Part shown: piece by piece, positions 36,877-46,200 of the stretch
How the letters are laid out: each line of letters starts with the position of its first letter
Position numbering within the stretch: the first letter of the stretch is position 1
Source of the DNA: Pseudomonas sp. SG20056
Lineage (GTDB): Bacteria > Pseudomonadota > Gammaproteobacteria > Pseudomonadales > Pseudomonadaceae
Length of the DNA: 64,000 bases
NCBI RefSeq assembly: GCF_031764535.1
Contig: NZ_CP134499.1
Location: forward strand, 3,162,001-3,226,000
Direction: 5' to 3'
Made by a program: the position numbers and the translations under genes
The notes under the pieces: model-generated
The model's database searches: none
The model's input: only the letters and a program-made list of their open reading frames with translations
Told to the model about the DNA's origin: nothing

Positions 36877-37671
36877 TTATTTAGCCCGTAGACGCAGTAA
36901 CTGGTCCGCCATCTCGGCCGCATGCCGCTCAACCACCAGCGGCACCAGGTTGTCGTTGTAGCCGACCAGACGCGAGTAGATAAACTTCCAGCGCGTCAGC
37001 GCACGCTGCAAACGCTGTTGCTGCTCGCCGGTCAACTCAGTCGCCAGGCTGGCAAGCTCGCCATCAACCTGTTTGGCCAGCACGTCGATATCCTGATTCA
37101 GGTAGTGCTGCTGTTGCTCGGGCAGGGTCTCGATATCGCCGACATAAGCCCGCGCGGTGTAGCGTGCCGCCAGGTATTGCACCTTGGCTGGCAGGTTTTG
37201 CAAACGCATATCCGCCGCAGACAATGGCTGCGCCTGGCCTTTCAGCAGTTGCTGCTCAAGCGCCTCAAGGGCCGCAACCAGCTCGCGCTGGGCCTTGCTG
37301 TACTGGAAGTTGAACTCCCACGGCAGATCCGGCTCGCTGGGGTTATAGGCCAGGGTTTGCTCGACCAACGCGGTAAAGGCTGCCAAAGGTGACTGCAACT
37401 GCTCCATCGCCAAACGCGCTGAGTCGGTCAGCGGCTGTGCCTGCAAAGTCGCCAGGCTTTCACGCAGTTTGCTCAGATCAGCCTGCACCTTGGCTGCCAG
37501 TTCCGTATGCCCGCCTTCACCCCGGTGGATAAACAGATCGGTACTGGCGCGAAACACCTGCACCTGCGCCAGCTGCACTTGAGTCAGCGTCACATCAGGC
37601 GCGGACTGCGCGATGGCGCTGAAAAGAACCAGCGCCAGACTCAGCAGGCAATTCGTGTAGTTGCGGCGCAT
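36877..37671 (-). CDS. Exported hypothetical protein, helical
   Basis: The 264-residue product has a signal peptide (MRRNYTNCLLSLALVLFSAIAQSA, cleavage about residue 24) and a long helical mature region rich in Gln, Leu and Ala. Long heptad-like stretches (LESL-type LRESLATLQAQPL, ALEALEQQLLKGQ) suggest a coiled-coil or helical bundle in the periplasm. I do not recognise the family. ATG 37671 is taken over an upstream in-frame ATG at 37686, which lacks the signal-peptide context. It is convergent with the GGDEF gene (stop 3 bp away). Function unknown. Confidence 0.72.
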   Translation of the reverse strand: MRRNYTNCLLSLALVLFSAIAQSAPDVTLTQVQLAQVQVFRASTDLFIHRGEGGHTELAAKVQADLSKLRESLATLQAQPLTDSARLAMEQLQSPLAAFTALVEQTLAYNPSEPDLPWEFNFQYSKAQRELVAALEALEQQLLKGQAQPLSAADMRLQNLPAKVQYLAARYTARAYVGDIETLPEQQQHYLNQDIDVLAKQVDGELASLATELTGEQQQRLQRALTRWKFIYSRLVGYNDNLVPLVVERHAAEMADQLLRLRAK

Positions 37672-37762
37672 CGGGCATCCATCCATAGCGAGGAAAAGCG
37701 CCGATTATAGGCAGGCCGCCAGCTAGCGGCCACAACCCTGGGCAGATGGCCGCTACGCCCTA

Positions 37763-38512
37763 TCAGCTCGCCACCAGCTCCTGGCGCACCTGGGCCTCAA
37801 GCTCGGCCTTTAGCGCCGGATCGAGCTTGAGCTGACGAGCCAGCTCTTCCAGGTAGGCGCGCTCCATAAAGTGCTCTTCATCGACCATCAGCACGCTGGC
37901 GATATACATTTCTGCGGCCATTTCCGGCGTACTAGCGGCGCGGGCGATTTCAGCGGGGTCCAACGGCTTATTCAATTCGGCCTGCAGCCAATGCTGCAAT
38001 TCAGCGTCATTGGTGAGCTTGACCAGCTCGCCTTCGATCAACTGCCGCTCGCGGGCATCAACATGACCATCAGCTTTGGCCGCACCGACCAGAGCCTTGA
38101 GAATTGCCTGGCTGTGCAACTCGGCCTGCGGCGCCGGCAACCGGTCCAGAGTTTGTGGCTCGCCCTGCGGGGCATTAGCCTGCTGCGCCTGCCAGTTGTT
38201 GTAGGCCTTGTAGGCAACCACGCCAAGCGCGGCCAGGCCACCATAGGTCAGCGCCTTGCCGCCCATCTTGCGCGCACTCTTGTTGCCCAGCAGCATGCCC
38301 AGCGCACCGGCTGCCAGCACGCCACCACCCGCACCTTTGAGCAGAGTACCGAGATCACCACCTTGACCGCCTTTGCCAGCGCCACCGAGCAAGCCGCCCA
38401 GAGCGCCGCCTAGGCCACCGGCCGAGCCACTAGCGGAACTGCCGGCAGATTTCTGCTGCATCAGGTCCTGACCGGATTTCAACAACTGATCAAGCAAGCC
38501 ACGGGTAATCAT
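37763..38512 (-). CDS. DUF533 protein with TerB-like C-terminal domain
   Basis: The 249-residue protein has a glycine-rich low-complexity stretch (residues about 24-50, GG-LGG-LLGGAG repeats), a hydrophobic pair around 60-105 (VLAAGALGMLLGN and YGGLAALGVVAY), and a soluble TerB-like helical domain from about 135 to 245 (HSQAILKALVGAAKADGHVDARERQLIEG). DUF533 proteins are common inner-membrane-associated proteins (YebE-like) of unknown role, and E. coli YebE responds to envelope stress. The ATG 38512 has GGAG eight bases upstream. Confidence 0.88.
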   Translation of the reverse strand: MITRGLLDQLLKSGQDLMQQKSAGSSASGSAGGLGGALGGLLGGAGKGGQGGDLGTLLKGAGGGVLAAGALGMLLGNKSARKMGGKALTYGGLAALGVVAYKAYNNWQAQQANAPQGEPQTLDRLPAPQAELHSQAILKALVGAAKADGHVDARERQLIEGELVKLTNDAELQHWLQAELNKPLDPAEIARAASTPEMAAEMYIASVLMVDEEHFMERAYLEELARQLKLDPALKAELEAQVRQELVAS

Positions 38513-38802
38513 CAAGCGCTCTCCCTAAAAATAGTTGTGCAAGCACACAGACTGATTCTAGAGACGGAGGTTTCTCGTCACCTAACGCCAGAGTGCTTCG
38601 AAAGATTGCCAACGGACGTGAAAGCCAGGAAAACCGGCTACTCGTCGGCTTTTTGCCGGTTATAGGACTGCAAATATGTCAAATAGTGGTCACCATCACA
38701 TTCTGCCGATAGTCGATCTATATTTGACGCCGATAGGATGACGGACACCAACCTCAGCAACGGCAAAAGGCTATCAAGAGCCGACGCCGGAGACTTCGCG
38801 CC

Positions 38803-39474
38803 ATGCCACAACGCGCCAATCGCCCAGCTCACTGCTTACTGCGCAGCCTGCTTGCCAGTTGCTGGTTATTCAGCCCGGTGCTGGTGGCTGATGCGCCGAC
38901 TATCCAGCACAGCGCTCTGGCTACGGCGCTCAGCGATACGCGCCTGGCCAGCTGGCTCACCCTGCTCGACAACTCAGCCAGCGATAACGAACGCACCCAG
39001 CTGGAGCGGGTCAACCACTTCATCAACCGTTCAGTGAGTTTTGTCAGTGACCAGCAAGCCTGGGGAGCCGACGATTATTGGGCCACACCGGCACAAACAC
39101 TCAGCCTGGGCCAAGGTGACTGTGAAGATTTCGCCATCGCCAAATACTTCAGCCTGGTGCGCATGGGCGTGCCAAGCGAGAAGCTGCGCCTGACTTTCGT
39201 CAAGGCGCTGGAGCAGAACCAGGCGCATATGGTGCTGGCCTATTACCCCAGCGCCAGCGCGCAACCGCTGATTCTCGACAACCTCGACCCGCGCATCCGC
39301 CCGGCCAGTGAGCGTGGCGATCTGCTGCCGGTGTACTCCTTCAATAACCACGGGGTGTTTCTGGCCAAATCGCCACAGCGTGTCAGCCAGCCACCGCAAT
39401 TTCTCGCCCGCTGGAATGAGCTGAGTGAGCGAGCCATGGCCGATGGCTCAGCCGCGCCCGCACCGCAGAGCTAG
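38803..39474 (+). CDS. lapG: LapG-type periplasmic cysteine protease (transglutaminase-like, BTLCP)
   Basis: LapG cuts the N-terminal region of a large surface adhesin and so releases biofilm cells when cyclic-di-GMP is low. The 223-residue protein has a signal-like N-terminus (hydrophobic 12-30) and a transglutaminase-like core with the triad C107 (GQGDCEDFAIAKY), H142 (NQAHMVLAY) and D159 (LILDNLD). The spacing is close to that in P. fluorescens LapG. No lapD, lapA or lapB lies next to it; the flanks are DUF533 and recJ. Its stop is 4 bp from the recJ stop. The family is secure; its adhesin target is not visible here. Confidence 0.85.
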   Translation: MPQRANRPAHCLLRSLLASCWLFSPVLVADAPTIQHSALATALSDTRLASWLTLLDNSASDNERTQLERVNHFINRSVSFVSDQQAWGADDYWATPAQTLSLGQGDCEDFAIAKYFSLVRMGVPSEKLRLTFVKALEQNQAHMVLAYYPSASAQPLILDNLDPRIRPASERGDLLPVYSFNNHGVFLAKSPQRVSQPPQFLARWNELSERAMADGSAAPAPQS

Positions 39475-39478
39475 CCAA

Positions 39479-41191
39479 TCAGCGCGGGCTGATATGGGCA
39501 ATCAGCAGCTGCACACTTTCCTGCCCACGGTATTCATTGACGTCCAGCTTGTAGGCCAGCTCGACCCAGCGCACCGTCGGGTTCGGCCAAATATCGCGAT
39601 CCACACCAAAAGCGATGCCATCGAGTTGCACGCTGCCGCATTCACTTTTCAGCACCACTTTAAGATGCCGCTCGCCAACCACGCGCTGCTGCACCAACTG
39701 AAATACGCCATGAAACAGCGGCTCGGGAAAATGCTGACCCCAGGGCCCGGCATTGCGCAGCTCCTTGGCCAACGGCAGATGGAACTCTTCGATGGACAGG
39801 GCGCCATCGGACAACAAACGACCGGTCAGATCGTCTTCACACAGCTGACGGCGCACTTCGGCATCGAAGGCTGCGGCAAAGGCGGCAAAATTCGCCTGCG
39901 GAAGTGACAGCCCAGCCGCCATGGCATGCCCGCCAAACTTGCTGATCAGCTCAGGGTGCTTGGCGGCCACCGCATCCAGCGCATCGCGGATATGAAAACC
40001 CGGCACCGAACGTGCCGAACCTTTCAGCACACCATCGCCGGCATCGGCAAAGGCGATGGTCGGACGGTGATAACGCTCTTTCATCCGTGAAGCGAGAATA
40101 CCAATCACCCCCTGATGCCAGTCCGGCTCGAACAGGCACAGACCAAAGGGCATGTCCTCCAACGGCAGGTCCTTGAGCTGGGTCAAGGCCTCGCGTTGCA
40201 TACCCTGCTCAATGGCCTTGCGATCCTGATTGAGCTGATCCAGCTGCACGGCCATATCACGGGCCAGGGCTTCGTCTTCGCAGAGCAAGCACTCGATGCC
40301 CAGTGCCATGTCGTCCAGCCGACCCGCGGCATTCAGGCGAGGGCCGAGGATAAAACCCAGGTCGGTGGAGGTAATGCGCCGATGATCACGCCCGGCCACT
40401 TCGAGAATCGCACGCAGGCCCGGCCGCGCCCGCCCGGCACGAATCCGCGCCAGGCCCTGATGCACCAGGATGCGGTTATTGGCATCAAGCGGCACCACGT
40501 CAGCCACGCTACCCAGAGCGACCAGATCCAGCAGCTCGCCGAGATTCGGCTCCGGGCGCTGCGCAGTAAACCAGCCCATCTCCCGTAGCCGCGCACGCAG
40601 GGCCAGCAACACATAGAACATCACCCCGACGCCGGCCAACGCCTTGCTGGGGAACCCACAGCCCGGCTGATTGGGATTGACGATGGCATCCGCCGCCGGT
40701 AACTCAGCACCAGGCAAATGGTGATCGGTAACCAGCACGGTCAAGCCCGCCGCCTTGGCTGCCGCCACACCTTCAACACTGGAGATGCCGTTATCCACGG
40801 TGATCAACAGCTGAGGCTCGCGCTCCAGCGCCACCGCAACGATCTCCGGCGTCAGGCCATAACCGTACTCGAAGCGATTGGGCACCAGGTAATCAACATG
40901 GGCCGCGCCGAGCATGTGCAGACCCAATACGCCAACCGTGCTGGCGGTGGCACCATCGGCATCGAAGTCGCCGACGATCAGCATGCGCTGGCCTTGCTGC
41001 AGCCCCAGCACCAGCAAATCGACTGCCGCGTCCATGCCTTTGAGCTGCTGATAGGGAATCAAGCGCGCCAGGCCTTTATCCAGCTCGGCAGCAGATTGCA
41101 CACCACGGGCGGCATAGAGGCGGGTCAGCAGTGGCGGCAGAGCGCCCAGATCAGGCAGGGTTTCGGGCAGCGGGCGGGATTCGATACGCAT
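39479..41191 (-). CDS. recJ: Single-stranded-DNA-specific exonuclease RecJ
   Basis: RecJ degrades single-stranded DNA 5' to 3' in recombination and mismatch repair. The 570-residue protein has the DHH core with the metal motif FDADGATAS (about 77-85), VTDHHLPG (the DHH, about 156-163), and DHHA1 motif GGHAMAAGLSLP (about 450). Length and motifs fit the family. ATG 41191 is the first in-frame Met. It lies downstream of the PspA operon end and after a REP pair. Confidence 0.96.
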   Translation of the reverse strand: MRIESRPLPETLPDLGALPPLLTRLYAARGVQSAAELDKGLARLIPYQQLKGMDAAVDLLVLGLQQGQRMLIVGDFDADGATASTVGVLGLHMLGAAHVDYLVPNRFEYGYGLTPEIVAVALEREPQLLITVDNGISSVEGVAAAKAAGLTVLVTDHHLPGAELPAADAIVNPNQPGCGFPSKALAGVGVMFYVLLALRARLREMGWFTAQRPEPNLGELLDLVALGSVADVVPLDANNRILVHQGLARIRAGRARPGLRAILEVAGRDHRRITSTDLGFILGPRLNAAGRLDDMALGIECLLCEDEALARDMAVQLDQLNQDRKAIEQGMQREALTQLKDLPLEDMPFGLCLFEPDWHQGVIGILASRMKERYHRPTIAFADAGDGVLKGSARSVPGFHIRDALDAVAAKHPELISKFGGHAMAAGLSLPQANFAAFAAAFDAEVRRQLCEDDLTGRLLSDGALSIEEFHLPLAKELRNAGPWGQHFPEPLFHGVFQLVQQRVVGERHLKVVLKSECGSVQLDGIAFGVDRDIWPNPTVRWVELAYKLDVNEYRGQESVQLLIAHISPR

Positions 41192-41204
41192 GGTGGTTTT
41201 ATCT

Positions 41205-41263
41205 TGTAGGGCGGGGGCAACCCGCCGAAATCAAAACAGGGCGGGTGCTGCCCCCGCACTACG
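41205..41263. repeat. REP doublet between recJ and yaeQ
   Basis: Two GC-rich units in opposite orientation: GTAGGGCGGGGGCAACCCGCC and, reversed, GTAGTGCGGGGGCAGCACCCGCC. The shared GTAG ends face out, as in a REPIN. The following stretch to 41394 has further short hairpins (such as CGCGCTAAAGCGCG) and no gene. Confidence 0.72.
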
Positions 41264-41394
41264 ACTAGCTGTAAATGAACACTACTCGCTTCGCTCGCCC
41301 TTAGGGCCGCGCTAAAGCGCGTTAGCCGCAAGCGGCTTGCCGAGCCTGTTTTTAACGCAGCAGGGCCGACGCGCAGCAGATCGTAAATAGGTGC

Positions 41395-41934
41395 TTAGCG
41401 TTCGCCAGCCAACCACTCGATAGGCAGCTCATGCTGGCCACGCTCATCGGTGACGAACAGCTCGCCGTCGCTGATCATCACGCTCCAGTTCAGCGAACGC
41501 GGCATGTCCAGCGCCAGCTTGGCCAGGGCTTCTTGGTCGAGGGCGACGACGTTGATGTTTTTCAGACTGCGCACCGGATCGAGCGCCTTGGTCTGCCACA
41601 CGCGCAGGTTGCCGTAGGCCACCAGGCTGAATTTTTCGGTACGCCGCGAACACCAGGTGATGCGCTCGCTGTCCGGCTGGCCGACTTCGATCCAGTGCAG
41701 CACGCGGTCATCCAGGCTCTTTTCCCACAACGCCGGCTCATCGACATCCGACAGGCCGCGACCGAACGCCAGGTGCTCGTGATAGAACAAGGCATAGGCC
41801 ACCAGCCGCGCCGCCAGGCGTTCTTCGGTTTCCGAAGGGTGCTTGGCCACAGTGAAACGCAGGTTTTCATAGACACTGCGGTCCATGTCGGTGAGGTTCA
41901 GCTCGATTTTGTAAGTGGTAGACGGCAGGGCCAT
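41395..41934 (-). CDS. yaeQ: YaeQ family protein
   Basis: The 179-residue cytosolic protein matches YaeQ, a PD-(D/E)XK-like nuclease fold of uncertain function. Conserved segments are YKIELNLTDMDRSVYENL (near 7-24), HPSETEERLAARLVAYALFY (about 32-51) and LWEKSLDDRVLHWIEVGQPD (near 69-88). Start ATG 41934 (MALPSTTYK) was chosen; an extension to 41970 adds a disordered stretch absent from the family. It follows the PLD gene by 75 bp on the same strand, so it may be the last gene of the PspA-ATPase operon. Confidence 0.9.
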   Translation of the reverse strand: MALPSTTYKIELNLTDMDRSVYENLRFTVAKHPSETEERLAARLVAYALFYHEHLAFGRGLSDVDEPALWEKSLDDRVLHWIEVGQPDSERITWCSRRTEKFSLVAYGNLRVWQTKALDPVRSLKNINVVALDQEALAKLALDMPRSLNWSVMISDGELFVTDERGQHELPIEWLAGER

Positions 41935-42008
41935 GGACGGGGCTTCTTCACTGGTCGAATAAGCCGGCAAGTCTACCGCAAAGGCCGCCCCATCACGAAC
42001 CGGAACGC

Positions 42009-42698
42009 TCAGCGGGCGAAGCGCGCCCAGAGCTTGTCGAACTCGCCGCGGTAACTGGCCACCAGCAACGCGTGATCGGTCACCAGCAAGTTTTCCTCGT
42101 TGCTGGTGCTGGCGCTGCGAGTCCAGTTAAAGCTGCCATTGAGCAACAGATTAGCGTCGAACAACGCAAACTTGTGGTGCATGTGATACGGGCTGTCGTC
42201 GATGCGCAGCGGCACGCCCTGGGCGATCAGATGCTGGATATCACTGCCTTCGTCGAACTGCTTTTCATTGTCGCTGATCACCCGCACGGCAATGCCGCGA
42301 CGGTGGCAGGCGATAATTTCTTCGCTGAGGCGGTCGTCGGAGATGGTGTAGACACAGATATCCACGCTCTTGCGCGCCTGCCGGCAAAGCTCGCGAATCT
42401 TGCGCAGGCAGTCATCGCCGGGACTGAAATGCGCGCTGGCCAACGCCGGACGCGGTGGACTGCTGCTGGCGTCGAGGGTCTTGACCACCTGCTCCAGCCA
42501 TTTCAGCGCGGGCTCGCTATTGTTCAAATCGGCCTGCACCAGTTCACGCACCAGAGCAAAGGCACGGTTACGCAGGTAGCGCACCTGATCCTGGCCCAGG
42601 TCACTGCCCAGCTGGCGCAGCTCATCACGTTCCTCATTGCTCAAACGCAGATCGGCCAGGCTGTCACGCAGCTGCTGATCGAGACGATTGAAATCCAT
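42009..42698 (-). CDS. Phospholipase D-like nuclease-fold protein
   Basis: The 229-residue protein has a helical N-terminal part (1-90) and one HKD half: H174-x-K176-x4-D181, followed by NGSFNW (187-192). A single HKD motif means the active site is made by dimerisation, as in Nuc and Zucchini-type nucleases, whereas true phospholipase D carries two. The role in this operon is unknown; a nuclease or phospholipid hydrolase acting near the membrane machine would fit. Its ATG abuts the rhomboid stop with no gap, so it is translationally coupled. Confidence 0.85.
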   Translation of the reverse strand: MDFNRLDQQLRDSLADLRLSNEERDELRQLGSDLGQDQVRYLRNRAFALVRELVQADLNNSEPALKWLEQVVKTLDASSSPPRPALASAHFSPGDDCLRKIRELCRQARKSVDICVYTISDDRLSEEIIACHRRGIAVRVISDNEKQFDEGSDIQHLIAQGVPLRIDDSPYHMHHKFALFDANLLLNGSFNWTRSASTSNEENLLVTDHALLVASYRGEFDKLWARFAR

Positions 42699-43259
42699 TT
42701 AACCTCCTTGTCGGGCGCGCGGCGTGTAGCGCCAGGCGGCATAGAGCCCACCGCAGAGCGCGCCGGCCAGATGATATTCAAATGAAACACCCTGCTGCGG
42801 CAGCAGACCAAAGACCCAACCGCCATGCAGAAAGAACACCAGCACCGCCAGCAGCAGGTCAAGCCAGCTGCGGCGGAACCAGGCCCGCGCCAGCAGCAAC
42901 GCCCACAGCCCGAACAACCAGCCGCTGGCGCCGACATGGATGCCCTCGCGGCCGAATAGCCAGACCAATGTCCCGCTGCCGAGGATGATAAACAGACTGG
43001 CCTGGATAAAGTCGCGCCGCGATTCCAGCAGGGCCAGCAAGCCCAGCACCAACAGGCCGCTGAGGTTGCTCAACAGATGACCCCAGCCGCCGTGCAGCCA
43101 GGGCGCAAACAGCACGCCCGGCAATGACTCAAGCCGCCGCGGTATCACGCCCCAGATATTCAGGCTGTAACCACTCAGACTGTTACCCAGCTGCAGCACC
43201 AGCATCACTGCGGCAATGCCCAGCAACAACTGCACGCGTGGCAACAGCCCGGCCTTCAT
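42699..43259 (-). CDS. Rhomboid family intramembrane serine protease
   Basis: The 186-residue protein has six predicted membrane helices. The catalytic serine is S112 in GASGW and the partner histidine H163 in EYHLAG; the oxyanion motif HxxxN is H61 to N65 (HLLSN). All expected residues are present, so it should be active. It cuts single-pass membrane substrates within the bilayer. It overlaps the ATPase stop codon by ATGA (4 bp), which implies a linked function. Candidate substrates in the operon are the single-pass flotillin and the YqiJ-like protein, but that is inference. Confidence 0.88.
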   Translation of the reverse strand: MKAGLLPRVQLLLGIAAVMLVLQLGNSLSGYSLNIWGVIPRRLESLPGVLFAPWLHGGWGHLLSNLSGLLVLGLLALLESRRDFIQASLFIILGSGTLVWLFGREGIHVGASGWLFGLWALLLARAWFRRSWLDLLLAVLVFFLHGGWVFGLLPQQGVSFEYHLAGALCGGLYAAWRYTPRARQGG

Positions 43260-46200
43260 GGCGTTTCGCTTGCGCTGCCGCCGCCCAGGCGCTGTTCATG
43301 GCCCAGTTGCTCGCCCAGATCACGCAGTTGGGTGGAGATTTCCAGCATGCGGTTGTGAGTGCGCAGGTCGATATCGATCTTCTTGTCCATGGCGTGGATC
43401 AACGGCAGAAAGCTGTTCTGCAGGCTGTCGGCCAGGCTTTCCAGCACCTTCTGCACGGCTGGCTGTGGCGGAGTAATCACCTCCACCTGCGGACGCAGCT
43501 TGCCCAGATTATCCAAGCCAGCGAGCAGCTCGGCCCAGGGAATCGCCGGTGCGGCGGCCTGCTCGCCCGGCGCCAACTTGGCCAGGCCGCGCACGCCCTC
43601 AACCAGATCATTGAGCTGCGCTACCACACGAGCACCGACATCGGTGTCGCTGCCGCCCATGGCCTTGTTGCGCATAAAGTCGCGCTTGATCTGCGCCCAG
43701 CGCTCAGCTTGTACGTCGGTCATATTGCCGCGCAGTTCGGCAAGCTTGAGCAGGTTCTCCTCAGCTCCGGTGGTGAGCAGCTGGGATTCGCCCTGGTAGT
43801 GATCGGCGATCAGCTGTAGCACCTCAGTGTCGTTCATCACCGCGCTGATTTTCTCTGCCATCTTGTTCATATTGCGGTAGCTGCCCTGCAACTTGAACGG
43901 CGGCTCGGTGCGGTACTGATCGGCCTGGGCGGCACTGGCGATGTACTGCTGGTTGACCCGACCGACCACATCACGCACCTGCATCAGGCGCTGCAAGGTG
44001 GTGACGATTTCATTGACCTCGGCGGCGCTGTAGCTGTGGCTCAACTCATTGCTGGAAAACGGCTTGCCCTCGGCCTTGGCGACGAAGCGATAGACATCGG
44101 CCATATCGCGGGTGGCCAGCGGCGCCAGCACAGGGTTGGAGGTCAGGCCGTTCTCGATATAGGACAGTGCGAAGGCTTCCTGCATGCCGCCCAGGGTGTC
44201 GCCGAGGTTATAGATGTCGGCGCGGTTGGCCAGCATATCCGGGATCTTGAACACGTCGCCGGACTCGGTATAGGGGTTACCGGACATGATCACGCAGAAC
44301 TTGCGCCCACGCATATCGTAGGTACGCGTACGGCCCTTCCACACGCCTTCAATACGCCGTGTACCGTCACACAGCGAGATAAACTTCTGCAGAAACTCCG
44401 GATGAGTGTGCTGGATATCGTCGAGATAGAGCATCACGTTGTTGCCCATCTCCAGCGCCAGGTTGAGCTTTTCCAGCTCCTGACGTGAGGTGGCGTCCGG
44501 CGCCTGGGCCGGGTCCAGCGAGCGCACTTCGTGCCCCAGCGCCGGGCCGTTGATCTTCATAAAGATCAGGCCGAGGCGGTGAGCGACATACTCCATCAGC
44601 GTGGTTTTGCCGTAACCGGGCGGCGAAATCAGCATCAGCAAACCGGACAGGTCCGAACGGCGGTTCTCCCCGGCGGTGCCCATCTGTTTGGCCAGGTTAT
44701 CGCCGATCACGCCCAGGTAGACATCGTTGATCAGCTTGTTACGGACAAAGGAACTGAGCGGCTTGGGCTTGAATTCATTGAGGCGCAGCGCCTCGCGCTC
44801 GCGCGCCACCACTTCCTGGCGCAGTGCCTGGTAGCGCTGCAAGCCAGGCAGGAACTGCTCGCGGTGTACGCGCAGGCGGGCGAAGAAATCGTCCACCGCC
44901 AGCACCAGTTGCCGTTCGCTGATACGCGGGTGTTCACCCATCAGCTCCTTGGCGGTAAAGCGCAGGTCCACCTCGGTGATACGCTTGGGCACGCCCTCGG
45001 CGATCAGGCTCAAGGCCACGGCCTCGGGCACATAGGCGCTGAGCGTGGCGAATTCCTCTGCCGCGCACAGGCCGCGTAGCCAGTTCTCCACCAGCGCCCA
45101 TTGCGCCGCCGGGCGATCCTGCAGCTGCGCCAGGGTCTGCTGATACACATCCCACATATGCGCCGCCTGCAAGCGCGCCTGCAAACCGGCCAGCAGCTCG
45201 CGGGCGTATTTGCTGAAAACGAACTCGATACGTTCGGCGGCCAGTTCCTGTACCAGGTATTCCGCCGCCTCTGCCAGCGTCGCCGGAGTCAGGTTTATGC
45301 CCTGCTGGGCGCTGTAGCCGAGCAGGGCCTCGGCAATTTCCGCCTGCAGTTGCAACAGGCTGTCGCGTTGACCGAACAACTGCTGGATATGCCGGGCACT
45401 GCGCGCGCGCTGTGGCCATTGTTTGGCATCGTCGTGAAGCTGTGCCTGACCCCAGAAAAAGCTGGCGAAGCCACGGGGCAAGGCGCCGTAACTGAGCAGG
45501 CCGGCGCTGTCGCGCAGCGGCAACAGCTGGGTGAGAATCAACGCTGCATCGTGGTCGTGGATGCCCTTCTCGTAGCCTTCCTTGTAACGCGGCGCGGCGA
45601 ATTCGCGAATGCTCTTGATCAGCGCGTCCGGCTGCGCCAGCTGTTGCTTGAGCAGATCCAGACTAAGACCATCGCGCCCGGCGTCGGCGGCTGCCAGCAC
45701 TTCGCCGGCCAGGTATTCGGCGCGGTACAGCGTGGCGGACTCGGACTCCAGCGACACCTGCCAATAATCACGCAGCGTTTCCAGCTCGATGTTTTGCAGC
45801 GGCTCAAGAAACTCAGTGCCGGTTAGGTGCAGATAGAGCTGATCGCCGCGCGGCATCAGGGTCAGGTCCAGCTCCTGGGTGTTGACGCTGAAGCGGTGGC
45901 GCGGGCCGAGCTTGATGACGTTGCCGCCCTCCTCGAACAACTCGCTCTTGTCGCGCAAGCTGCGTACAGCTTGGTCGCGGGCGGCCTTGAGGCGCGCCTC
46001 GACATCCTCGGCCTTGACGCTGTCCTTCAGCTCGCGCAAGCGCTCGGCCAGTTCGCGCAGCTTGAGAATCAACGGGTCGGAAGCGAAGAAGGCGTTCAGC
46101 TCATCGGCTTGAGTCAGGCGTGCGGTGCGCCGGCCAAGGCTTTCCAGAATCCGCCGCGCGGCGTCGAGCAGGCCCTGGGCCTTGCGCTGACGTTCATCAA

